A DNA stretch of 60,000 nucleotides from Takakia lepidozioides (Eukaryota; Streptophyta; Takakiopsida; Takakiales; Takakiaceae). Positions 1-9,738 of this stretch are shown here, in pieces (the stretch's first letter is position 1; the number at the start of each line of letters is the position of its first letter). The translations under genes were made by a program, and so were the position numbers. The stretch is taken from NCBI GenBank assembly GCA_030704615.1, contig CM060734.1:30832042-30892041 (forward strand), read 5' to 3'. The notes below the pieces were generated by a model. The model saw only the letters and a list, made by a program, of their open reading frames with translations, was not told the DNA's origin and ran no database searches.

Positions 1-466
1 AGTCTTGGGACTCATCACGGTCCAATGGGGTCGTGGACTCACCGCGAGACTCACTTCAAGACTCACCGCGACTCATCATCGGGAGTCGAGGGTCTTCGTG
101 GTGGTTCGCCATAAAATGGCAGGGTTGTTTGTGAAACCCCCGCGAACAGTCACAGAAGTATATATAGGGAGTAGTAACCCCGAGAACGGTGCAAGCCCGT
201 TGGTGACCAAAAACTAGTAAGTAAGCGAGCGAGGCGGAAAGCGACCAAGGAGTGGGAGCTATTCCGGACTGCCATCTACCAAAGGGAATTTCCACTAGGC
301 CCAAATTGGTGGAGGGTCTTTTGGAAGAGTAAAAAGGGACCGTTATTTCCCGGTAAGCAGCCGAAGCTCCAAGTTGGCCCGAGCCGCCAGGTTGGGAGTT
401 AGGCACGCGCATCAAAGCGAGTAACTATGACTTGAAGGGGAGCTTACCGAAGTGAGGTGCGCGACA
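1..466 (+). mobile_element. 3' part of a Ty3/gypsy LTR, cut by the window start
   Basis: This stretch is the reverse-complement relative of 46845-47300, the 3' LTR region of the chromovirus further along. Similarity is close to 90 percent by eye, with small indels. Both copies share a TATATATA box (159-166 here, 47144-47151 there) and both end in GCGACA, the expected ...CA end of an LTR. Similarity stops exactly at 466. The next bases, from 467, are transposase coding sequence, so the LTR sits inside an older MULE. The rest of the element, or the start of a solo LTR, lies left of the window. Short open frames here, such as the one on the minus strand at 56-415, are LTR sequence and not genes. 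Confidence 0.88.
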
Positions 467-1850
467 GTAGAATTGTTGCATGCGATGCTACCTTCGGTAC
501 GAATGAAAAGAAGGTCGTGTATTGCTCCATAAGCTCCTTAACACTGTGGTTCCTGTTATGTAATCAAAGTTCTACTCCACTATTTAACTTGTGCATACCC
601 TTCCCATCATCTTTCTCTCTCCTCTTCTCCACACATGTACATCTCGACCTGCTTCTGGCATATATGACTCCATAATTGCATCTCTGAGTGACAAAAGGCA
701 TTAAATCGATCTATTGTATCTGATTTCAACCGAACATGCTGCCAAGACTTTGGATTCGAACTTACGTTCCAAGAAATTATACATGGATCCATTATATGAT
801 GATTTGCCAAGCCTTGTCGTACCTGAACTCACAATTGCTCCCCTACTGTTACAGTATCCATTATACACCACGACGGTCTTCGATCAGTGGCTGAATGGAA
901 TTCCAGTGGCAATATATGTTATCACTGCAAGGAGTAAGACAACTGATCTGCTACCATGGATGTGTGCCTTGAACCAACAAATGACCAATGCGCGGCCGCA
1001 TTGGCATCCGAATGCGATTATTGTCGATGATGCAAATGTTGAGATAAACGCCATTAGGTCTGGGTCTACTTTGGAATGGAATGTCAAATAACATGCACAA
1101 AACAGTTGTGGAATAATTGAACATGAACTGTTATGGAGCATCCATGATTTGTGTGGTCTATACTTCATGTAACATTTTTTTTCAGTATGTGCATGTATTG
1201 GTTTACGTTGCTGACTATATTAATCAGGTCTGTTTGGGGATGCATGTGCCATCTTTTTGTGCTTATGGCATGTACGAAGAGCCTGGTTGAAAATGCTATG
1301 TCCAAGATAAAAGATCTTGCCAAACGCGTCGACGTTGTACATGACTTAGGGGAAATTATGTATGATTCCAGGGGGGTTTCTGGTGATGCTACCGTTGCAT
1401 GGGCTGTGTATAAGGTCATTGGCCTCTGGGACAAGTATCCCACCTTAGAAGAATTTATGCATTACCTAGAGACGTATAATTGGCTACCAAAAGCAGACAT
1501 GTGGATCATGTGTTCTCAAAAAATACCACATGCATCTCAAGACACAAACGCAGCAATTGAGGCATATCACAGCAATCTGAAAACCCAACTTTAGAGCACA
1601 AAGAGCGTCCTCACCAGCCGCCGTGTTGATTGGCTAGTCTCAGAGCTTGGTGGGGATGTTCTTACTCATTGTGGGAAAGTGTTGAGCACCTCTGCATGAG
1701 TACAATGACAATTTCTGTGTGGTAAAGAGAACAACTTATGGATGTGCCGTTTCATTTTGCAGGCATGATATGAAGTCGTGTTTCTGGACCATGCCCGATT
1801 CGGATGTTTCCATGGCAATTCATACAAATCCTATTATGAAGATATGAAAA
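467..1850 (+). pseudogene. MULE (Mutator-like) transposase, C-terminal half, decayed
   Basis: Exons at 467-513, 856-1057 and from 1228 join in one frame by GT-AG introns (514-855 and 1058-1227). The joined reading holds DATFGTNEKK, then YPLYTTTVFDQWLNGIPVA, then IIVDDANVEINAIR, and later IPHASQDTNAAIEAYHSNLK. This is the order seen in plant MULE transposases: the catalytic DDE core, then the conserved asparagine-histidine block. A TAG stop at 1592-1594 interrupts the frame; related sequence (RRVDWLVSELGGDVLTHC) continues past it to about 1690, and a possible last exon lies near 1764-1848. The expected C-terminal SWIM zinc finger was not found. The 5' end is cut off by the LTR at 466. The domain order and intron phases make the family call strong; the last exon is uncertain. 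Confidence 0.8.
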
Positions 1851-2664
1851 TGATCTTTAAGCTGATCTTTCAATGGACATGTTGTTGTTGCAACTGTTTC
1901 TTTTCTGAAAAGTTGCAGATCGTCATCTATGTCTACAATGAAGTTGGCTTGGAGCAGTAGGGCAGGCCTCCATGTTTGGGGAGGATACATGTATGTAGGT
2001 TCTTCTCGTCGCATCTGGATGGACTCATAGAATCTCTTACATGCGGAGAGTGGGAGTGTGACCAGACTCGCGTTGATATATACTGTTCTTGAATACGTTA
2101 ATATTGTTCTTGATTTTATTTATTGCTTTTTGTCGTCCAATAAGCTCTTTGATTTGTTAAATACCTCGTCAGGATGAAACTTGCCGTCAGAAGGTAAAGG
2201 TAACGAAGGGAATTTCTAGGTTGTTCTTTACGAGGAAGTGAGATGTGCATAGATCGACCGTAAGAAATGTGAGCGACAGGCTACAGCCTAGGGCGAGGCG
2301 CTTGGTGGATACCTAGCTTATAGTAACTGTATGCAGGTGGCAGTTCACGCAAGCATTTTCTCTTACTAGTCATTAGTCGCATTTTGAATTACTGATGAGT
2401 AAGTTAGTCGCTGGGAGGTGACTTCCCACGCCTATATTTAGTCCACAGAGAATATAGGTATCTACCATAGGAGGCCATAGAAATAGTGGAAAAAATGAAC
2501 AGATTCCAATACATGCATGGGCCGGAAACCATATAATTATATAGATTGGAGCTGCCCACTCACCATAGCTTTTAAATTGAAATACTAGGGCTATGTGTTG
2601 CTCAGCACTTCTCATGACGACTTTTGAGAACAATGTCCAAATTTTACAAAATATCCAATGTATA
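1851..2664. other. no gene recognised
   Basis: This is moderately AT-rich sequence following the transposase remnant. No open frame shows a recognisable domain and no clear repeat was seen. It may be the non-coding interior of the same MULE. Confidence 0.5.
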
Positions 2665-2676
2665 TTTCATTTTTAT

Positions 2677-2681
2677 TTATT

Positions 2682-2718
<37 letters not shown>

Positions 2719-2939
2719 GGAAACCTGGGAGCGACAGCCCACAATTCAGGCCCTTGAGGAGGGGGAAAAATTAACCATCTTTCATTTATGGGCAATGAGG
2801 CCTACAAGACAATCAACGCCCAGACATACCGTCACGAACAATCCCACACAGGGGGCAGGGAAACAGGTTTGAACCCGAAACGACCAGGGCGTCACACTGT
2901 GCACTTACCAGCTGAGCTACCAGTCGATGTGAATGTGCT
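2677..2939 (-). mobile_element. tRNA-derived SINE with (TTA)n tail
   Basis: On the minus strand the element starts near 2939 with a tRNA-like promoter. Box A (TAGCTCAGCTGG, within 2904-2922) is followed about 28 bases later by box B (GGGTTCAAACC, 2866-2876). The body runs about 150 bases and ends in a run of TTA triplets (2684-2717), a usual 3' tail for plant and animal SINEs. The flanks 2665-2676 and 2940-2951 match at 11 of 12 bases (tttcatttt core), as expected for a target-site duplication. The tRNA half does not continue into a good acceptor stem, so this is not a working tRNA gene. SINEs are RNA polymerase III transcripts copied by a partner LINE. Confidence 0.75.
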
Positions 2940-2951
2940 TTTCATTTTGAT

Positions 2952-3839
2952 TGGAAATATACTAGGGCTGATGGTGTACACCAACAGCAGGAGTATCAAA
3001 CACAGGATTATCTAGGGTTCGTGGCATTCAAACTCCCTTTGTGAGGACATATGGGCTGTAACAGGTGTGTGTAACGACCGCCATTCTTTTGCATTTGCAT
3101 TTTGCAGACCTCACTACCTCATCACTATGGTAAAGCGAAGCACAATGACAGAGAATAGGCACCAATACCATGAGGAATATGATACTGGCGAGTGGGACAA
3201 CCTCATTTGCAAGGTGCACTCCAAGGCCCGCGTTCAAGAACCTGGTGATCACCACAAGAAACCATTCAAAGTATCTACTGCCATATTATTTACAATGATA
3301 AGAAAAATCTGAATGTTCACAGGATTAATGGTTGTCATGAAGTAAACAAGAAACTGAAGAACAGAAGAGTCGGGGCGGAAATACAAAACCACCACGTAGC
3401 AGGTGCTAATTCTTTCCTCATTTACATCACCTGATTTTGCTCTTTGGTGTGTGGACTTAATTCTGTCGAGGACATCCATTCATTGCAGCAAACTAATGCT
3501 CTTGTCCACGTTCTATGTTCGCAGCTTGCACAAGTCCATGGAGGACGTACTGTGAGTTCAACACAGCAATCAGATCCCCTTGTTTCTTCCATTTACATGG
3601 TACAATTCGGATCATGTTATTGTATAGGGACCGCAGCCGGAGCCACAAATGACCATTTCTATGTAATGGTGTGGTTCAGTTGTGTGCACGGTAGGTGGAT
3701 CATGTCCGGTACCTGTGTTTTCCCAACTTGTGAGGGCCTGAATAAAAGGTCTGGTCCAACTAAATTTTGGCACTACCAACCAATTCATTGTAAGGCAAAA
3801 ACCATTAAACATTCATGTAGTTCGGGGATTCCGTATTTG
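2952..3839. other. no gene recognised upstream of the protease remnant
   Basis: The plus frame at 3444-4079 is open but only its last part (from about 3840) has recognisable sequence. Earlier exons of the protease-like gene may lie here but could not be placed. Confidence 0.4.
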
Positions 3840-4893
3840 TTTGGCAGGAGGCGGCATGGACAAGGCAGTAACAGAAGCACTGATGTGTGGTTCTTTACAA
3901 ATGTGCTAGCTAAGCAGGTGCCTTTGCGCTTGGAAGACATGGATAATCTTCAAGATCCAAGGGGTTGGAGTAGTGATAGAATGATAGCTTTTTGGATTAC
4001 CTGGAAGGGCTTATCTAATCCCTACCAAGTTACGTGTAAATGTGTAGTTTTGCATTCCTTTACTTGGATGGGACTTTGAGAGCATTGTAAGAAATATGGT
4101 AGTACAGACTAGTCCATTAAAACATGGAAGAAAGGCACAGGTTTTCGGAATTTGATGGTTTCAGGCATTCATGCTCTTATTGTGCCCGTCTTTTATGAGT
4201 AAGTACTAAACTTCATCCCCATTTGTTGTTTCCAACTTTGCATATGAAGTCCCTATCCCGTCCATTATAGTGTGTATGTCTCAACATACATGTTTTTTAC
4301 ATGCTCACATATTGCAAGTTGTTTTGTAGTTCCCACTGGAGCGTGCTTAATCTGGAGGCTCACAAATTCCTGCACCTCAACTGTATCTAGAACTCACATA
4401 AGATTGTAACCTCCATCAAGATGTGGCCAAATTGTGGGCAGTGCTATGCAACATGTTCCCTGCATCACCTGAATGAAAGTGGACATGTTCCTCAGCCCGG
4501 TGGTTGCGGCCTCTTGTACCCCAACAGCCTTCCAATTGGGAATGTGGTTACTTTTGCACTCATTACATTGACATGTACTACCTCCATGAAACGTTTGTTG
4601 ATCCCCGTCCAAATGGGGCGGGTTCGGTAAGACCTCTGGATTTCTGCTGCTACATTTTGGCTGTCTCATATGTATTGTGTCATCCTTTCTTAGTAATCGT
4701 TTTTGCGCTTGTTTGCAATGCGTAGTTCGACAAGGCGTGGTTTCATGTGGAAGATGCTCTTCACAAGAGGCTGGAAATGCAACGTATGGTGGAAATGGAG
4801 TTGAAAGGGCACACTCCACATGGGCTGCCCAATGTCAACGAGACTGTCGTGCCTGACGAGGACGACTACCCACTGTTCCTTCTTCTTGTGTAG
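3840..4893 (+). pseudogene. Ulp1-like (C48) cysteine protease, decayed, probably transposon-borne
   Basis: Pieces of one C48 protease appear in order. First is a domain-start segment (VPLRLEDMDNLQDPRGWSSD, then IAFWITW, about 3920-4010). Next is the catalytic histidine block HWSVLNLEAHKFLHL (4334-4378). Last is the cysteine block VPQQPSNWECGYF with HYIDMYYLHETF (about 4515-4600). A final exon at 4726-4893 (FDKAWFHVEDALHKR ... stop) follows an intron at 4627-4725. In C48 enzymes the order is His, Asp, Gln, Cys. Here the Asp position reads Asn (codon 4379-4381) and a TAG stop follows at 4388-4390, with a frame change before the Cys block. The copy is therefore very likely dead. Ulp-like genes are known cargo of plant MULEs (KI-MULE type) and of CACTA elements. 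Lying 2 kb from a MULE transposase in the same orientation, this may be part of that element. Confidence 0.65.
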
Positions 4894-5637
4894 TTCTTTG
4901 ATGTTAGTCCACAGTAGCATGTTCCTCACATTCTATTCTGTAGTTGTATTTCAGTGTGTCCTCATTGACATGAAGCCATTTATAGTGCGAAAAGGTGCTT
5001 CACACATGTTCAATAAAAAGGTTGTTGGGCTATCGCATACGTCCCAGTGTGTTGCCACACCACATACATGATTGCAATACAAGATTATGGTGTGATTGTC
5101 TTCATGTTCAAATCGGTCACGTACTCTTATGTAATGATACATTCATATGGATTTCACATTACACATGGGACTACCTGCATTGCATTTGGAGTGCTCGTCC
5201 GACATGGATAACTCTCCATATATACAAGGGAGTATCCCATGGACTGCAGTTATGTGGATTTCAGAAAAGAATACCAGTGGAATGAAGAGTACATCGGTGG
5301 GGACATGAATATGAAACATCACGAAATTGCTAAAACCATATCAGCAAAGTGCTTGCTAATGAATAGTAGCCCTAAAACCTCAAGAAGGATTCATTGTTGC
5401 GATATCATGCTCAAAATCACAAAGGGTCAAAAGTCTCTTCAGATGTTAGAAAATAGGTCTACTAGATATTATGCTCTCATTGACGATCTGTACATCATAT
5501 AACTCGACATCTGCAAAACAGCTACAATGAGGCAAAACTTTTCAAGATTGGACCACGAATTTGATCAGTAAAGTCTCAATTGATTCGAGATATTTTAATT
5601 TGGTAACCGAATATATAATGAACAAACCTAGGTCTAC
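4894..5637. other. no gene recognised
   Basis: An 88-codon plus frame at 5239-5502 has no recognisable domain and no supporting splice or repeat context. The low end, 5542-5637, is intron or read-through sequence of the GTPase-like exon on the minus strand. Confidence 0.35.
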
Positions 5638-6378
5638 CTCAGAATGAAAACCAGTCCAGTATAGATCTCGAAACCCACCCTCCTGTCGCAAAATTGTTCG
5701 CATCTTTGCGAGAATGCCCTCGTTCTTACTCTTCACTGCCTGAAGCTCAATCGCGCTCAAGACTATAAGAACGCAGTCTGGTTTAGCTCTCAGTCGCCTG
5801 GGTCTGGAACCTTCACCCTTGCCACGGCCTGCCTCATCTTCCTCGGAATCAGTGGACTTACATAAGTCAGTGGAGCCATTGGTGATCACATTTAGTAGGT
5901 TTTTCAATCTCTCCTGATCTCTCATGTCCATGGCAGTTAACGACGGCGAATCCACCATCGTGAATATTGTCAGATTTTTCCCGTCCCGTGAGAAGGTCAC
6001 AGGATAGAATTTATATCTTATTGTCGTCTGCCTATCGCAGGCTGGACCTGCCTCTGCCCTGCGAATCACATGACCTGTTTCATTGCGGAATACGCGGAAC
6101 ACTAAATTGATGAACGAAGATTTCCCGTGATGCTGAGGCCCGATCACTAAAAGAACAGGAGGATTGACAGATAGATTCCCGGATTCCCTGTTCCAGACGT
6201 AGAACTCATCAAGGGCCTGCATCCTCAGTTGTCGGTTTTTCTGCTCTTCCTCTGCCTTGGCCTTGGCCTTCTCGCGTTCCATAGACTGGGCCTGGGCCTT
6301 AATGGCATCCTCGCGTTCCTTCCTCCTATCTTCTTCTAGAACCCAAACTTCATGAGGCTTACTAAAAAGGGAACCCAT
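5638..6378 (-). CDS. P-loop GTPase-like protein, first exon, unrecognised family
   Basis: The exon starts with ATG at 6378 and gives 247 codons up to a likely donor (GAG|GTAGAC, 5638). The frame would otherwise stop at 5542. The N terminus MGSLFSKP fits an N-myristoylation signal (Gly2, Ser6, Lys7), implying membrane attachment. Residues about 14-55 are rich in Glu, Lys and Ala, likely a charged helix or coiled coil. A Walker A motif GPQHHGKSS lies near residue 79, followed by MVDSPS as a Walker B/G3-like site and KPDCVLIVLSA as a strand. A low-complexity acidic and basic insert lies before the last. No G4 motif (NKxD) is in this exon. Downstream exons to the left were not found, so the gene is either incomplete here, a fragment, or has a distant second exon. 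The family is not recognised. Confidence 0.55.
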
Positions 6379-8122
6379 TGGACCTGTTTGAATCCGATGA
6401 TCTCCGTTGGTTTCTCAAGATCCGACTGGTGCTCCTAGACTCAGGACTAGACAATTTTTCACACTGTAAGGATCACCCTCTCTCTCCTGCTCGTGAACTC
6501 TTGTGCTGCAACTTTGGAGATGGCCTTCAGCAACTCGAACTCGAGGATGATCCAATCTGACTCTTCTAAACTTTTCTCTGGAGACGAAAATCACTGAGCT
6601 GAACAGCACGAAGACTCTCCGCGGTGAGCGGTTGACACTCAGGACTATCCATCTCCACACATATACCCTCCCGATTATGTTCAGCAACTGGGAATCTCAA
6701 TCCTAATCATAGCAAACTAATGTTTGGAGTTGGGTCTCCGATTCATCGAGGTACCATCTAGATCTCGATGAGCTAGTAATGCATTCATCTTCATCATACT
6801 TGTGCCGAAATGCTAACAAGGACTACACGATCATACATGATGATCATTAATTACGTCAACTTCACCAAGCTGGTCACCTGAAATTCGTTAAATACACTAA
6901 CCCGTACATGCAGGAAGTAGTGCTACGGGCAGCTCCTCTCCCTGTGGCCTGCATCTTTCATGATCACCATGATAGCCGCCAAGCTGCATGTCAAGTGCCT
7001 GTGCAGATAGAGCTGTACGTTCTCTTCAAGCTGAACTAAATTTCGCGGTCATGCAAGATCCTACTCCATTCCAAGATCACGGCTCCCGTAGGATGTCGAT
7101 CTAGCCAAAACGATCCGCAAGGGTGTCGATCTACGAGATCTGAGATCTTACTACGAGTGCCGTGATCTTGGCGCAAGATCTTACTACTGGACCCTACAGG
7201 AGCCGCTTAAGCATGCCGCTTTACTAAAGTACAGGGAACCTGCAATGGAGTACTTAAGCCTACGGGGGCGCCAAGTAATCACATGTCACACACTAGGTTG
7301 GTATGCCTAGGTTAGTGGCTGAAGACAGAAAGCTATAACGGAAGCTGAAGAGACTTATCGCTAAGCAAGAGAAAGTAACAGTCAGAATGGCAAAGGCCAA
7401 GTGTTAGGCCTTTGGGTAGCCAAGTAAGGGAATACCAAAGGGTATCCTGAGAGCAAGGGGGGGAGTCCTTGGGGAGTATTTTAGGAGGACCCTCGGAGTG
7501 TGAGACTCGGGAGGAGGAGACACCGGCCTGTCCTAGAGTTGCAAGGCTGAGAACAAGGTAGACAGTGGTCTTGGTGAACACTCCTTACCAAGTGGCAAAT
7601 AGAGGACTCTAGGTTGGGTGGTTAACTTGCTCACATGACGTTAATGTGAAGACAGGCCTCTGACATCACACCGCCCTTCTAAATTAGCCCGCCGGGAAGT
7701 CTTCCTCTCTCTAGACCTCAGATCTCTACCGATACGGTCTATTTGTCGCAACTCAACTAGTCTCTCTGCTGTTACCTAGTGAGTGCTTACAAGTATTATG
7801 TAGTTCTACGCCAATTCACTGCCTTGGATAACAAGTTCAATCCAAAGTCGTTATACTTAGTGCTTGAGGCAAAGAGAGAATTCTCTTTTCCTGGAAGCGA
7901 GTATTAAGTCGAGCTATCCTGATTCATTTCTCTCCCTTCTGCTGATAACTCTTAGCTTTGGTGGTACATATCGAGCACTTTCCTCACACAAGAGGCACTA
8001 CGGGAAGATTCAAGACTTCAGCTCTAAAGCCCGCGGTCGTTATAGAGTACCATTTCATTTCATTTCATTTCTCGTCGCCAATTAGCTGAATGCGCAGTTG
8101 AATACCGAGTGCCCTGACCACG
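6379..8122. other. gap between two divergent unrecognised genes; GATC-rich stretch
   Basis: No gene was recognised. The likely promoters of the minus gene (start 6378) and the plus gene (8123) are both here. From about 6750 to 7180 GATC occurs unusually often, and AAGATCACGGC (7071-7081) is repeated inverted as GCCGTGATCTT near 7157-7167. Confidence 0.4.
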
Positions 8123-9129
8123 ATGCAGGCCCTGAAGTCTCAAGGGCGGCGATGTGCTGAATTTCCTGCCGCTGTGCTCAATTCTTTCGTCCGTTATATT
8201 TCCTCTCGTGTTCAATTCTCTCGTAACTCATATCAATTCAGCATTTGGAGGAGCGACTCCGCTGCGATCAATGAGTGCCAGGAGAATGATGAACAATTCC
8301 TAACCATGTACAAGCAATATTCCAGAGTACTTGCACTCTGCGAGGAAGAGGCCTGGGCCAAAGATGTTGATGCCGCACTACAGGAGCGGGCTGGTGGAGT
8401 TCAAAATTTCAAACCCATCCAGATAATAATTGTCTCCACAAAAGATCCTGAGCGAGCAGTAAGAGAAATCGAATCGGCAGCGGAGAGAACGGTGGAATCA
8501 GGCCAGACGCTGGCACTGATCATAGCTGGAGCAGGAACTACCTCGGATTCCTGGTTTGACGTTGATCAGAATAGACTGTATCACCCCTTGCTCAACACAC
8601 TCGGTATAATCATACACCGAGGTCATCACGTAAAGTTCATTTATATGTTTCTTTCTTCCCGTAATTTGTAGTCTTGCAAGCACTCGTCGTTCAGTCCAAG
8701 AATTTCAATCATTCCAGACATTGCCTTCAGACTCAGTGAAGCGTTCGTCGGCCTCAAAATTGTTATTTAAGAAGGATTTGATGACGTTTTGGCGTGCAGT
8801 ACAGATCAAGAGGCAACCTTAAAAAATTATCATGATTTCGTGGTTGTTCCGTATACGGAGAAAGCTACATTTCGGTGGAGATATTTCGGACATGAGAAGA
8901 TCAACCGAAACGATACCTTTCCCGAGAGTCTTCGGAGCAAGACGTTCCTTGTCACCAGGCGGTCATGGCCATGCACAAGGCTTCAATAAGCTCTACGTTG
9001 AATTCAGTGTTCAGTGTGGAATGGGCTGCCGTCAAAACGATTGAGAGTACTGAACTGTATACATTTTTGGAAACTGTGTTGAAGCGTTTGGTATTTAAAA
9101 CTTTTGACATGAATGATCAAGCTGAGTGA
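8123..9129 (+). CDS. unrecognised small multi-exon protein
   Basis: Exon 1 (8123-8639, ATG start) encodes 172 residues with an N-terminal Arg/Ser-rich part, a charged helical middle and a strand-rich end (IQIIIVSTKDPERAV ... LALIIAGAGTTSD). A donor GTAAAG follows. A pyrimidine-rich acceptor at 8680 would open a second exon in the same phase (8681-8770, FSPRISIIPDIAFRLSEAF, ends in TAA) across an intron of only 41 bases. Further open, protein-like stretches follow at 8798-8960 (YHDFVVVPYTEKATFRW) and 8961-9129 (LYTFLETVLKRLVFKTFDM, ends in TGA), but their joins are unclear. No family is recognised. It could be a lineage-specific gene paired with the divergent GTPase-like exon. Exon 1 is the most secure part. 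Confidence 0.45.
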
Positions 9130-9738
9130 AGTCGTCCCTGGGCCTAATCTAGACCTTGGCAATCCTGGGAAAGGTCTCGGTAATGGACTTGGTTGCAGCT
9201 TGGTCTGAGTATCACTGACTCCGAAGATCACACAGGTAAGTCAGTTTTTTCCTCATCTTCAGTACGTATTGCAACAATGACGAGATTCAATCCTGAATGG
9301 GTTGGGAATAAATATGGATCTAATCTTGTCGTTAGCGGCGCCTTCGAGATGTGTAACCTGTTGGAGCGAATTTTTACTAGAAAATGGTGGTCTGCTTGTC
9401 ACATTGCAGACTCACCACTGTCTGCCCTATGTTTTCTGGATGTACAGAAACACCACTTCCTCTGACCATCGAAACCCTTCAAATCAACAGGGGCCCAGAT
9501 TCGTTTTCAGATAACTCCAATGTCAGATCTCTAGAACCAGGTGACTTGGTATATGTGGTTTTTGATGTTTTTCATATTTGTTTTCATTTCCAAAAAACTT
9601 CTAAGTCCTAGAAGTGGATTCCCACTCCCTTCACCCGCTCCCCATCTTCACCTACCGATAATAGAACAACAGGTAATACATTCTCAATTACATATAATGT
9701 ATTTTTGAATGAAGTCTTACAAAAGATAGAAACAGCAT
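9130..9738. other. short intergenic stretch, 3' of mnmE
   Basis: No gene was seen. It lies between two converging coding ends: the plus gene ends at 9129 and the minus mnmE stop is at 9739-9741. Confidence 0.5.

Noticed and set aside
2866-2922. A tRNA gene
   Set aside because: Only the promoter boxes are tRNA-like. No acceptor stem or anticodon arm of proper form, and the body continues to a TTA tail, so it is a SINE.
3444-4079. A 211-codon intact gene
   Set aside because: Only the last third resembles a protease. The rest is unstructured and the family domain continues in other frames beyond the stop.
7333-7581. A secreted protein on the minus strand
   Set aside because: The start looks like a signal peptide, but the rest has no domain and there is no context or splice support.
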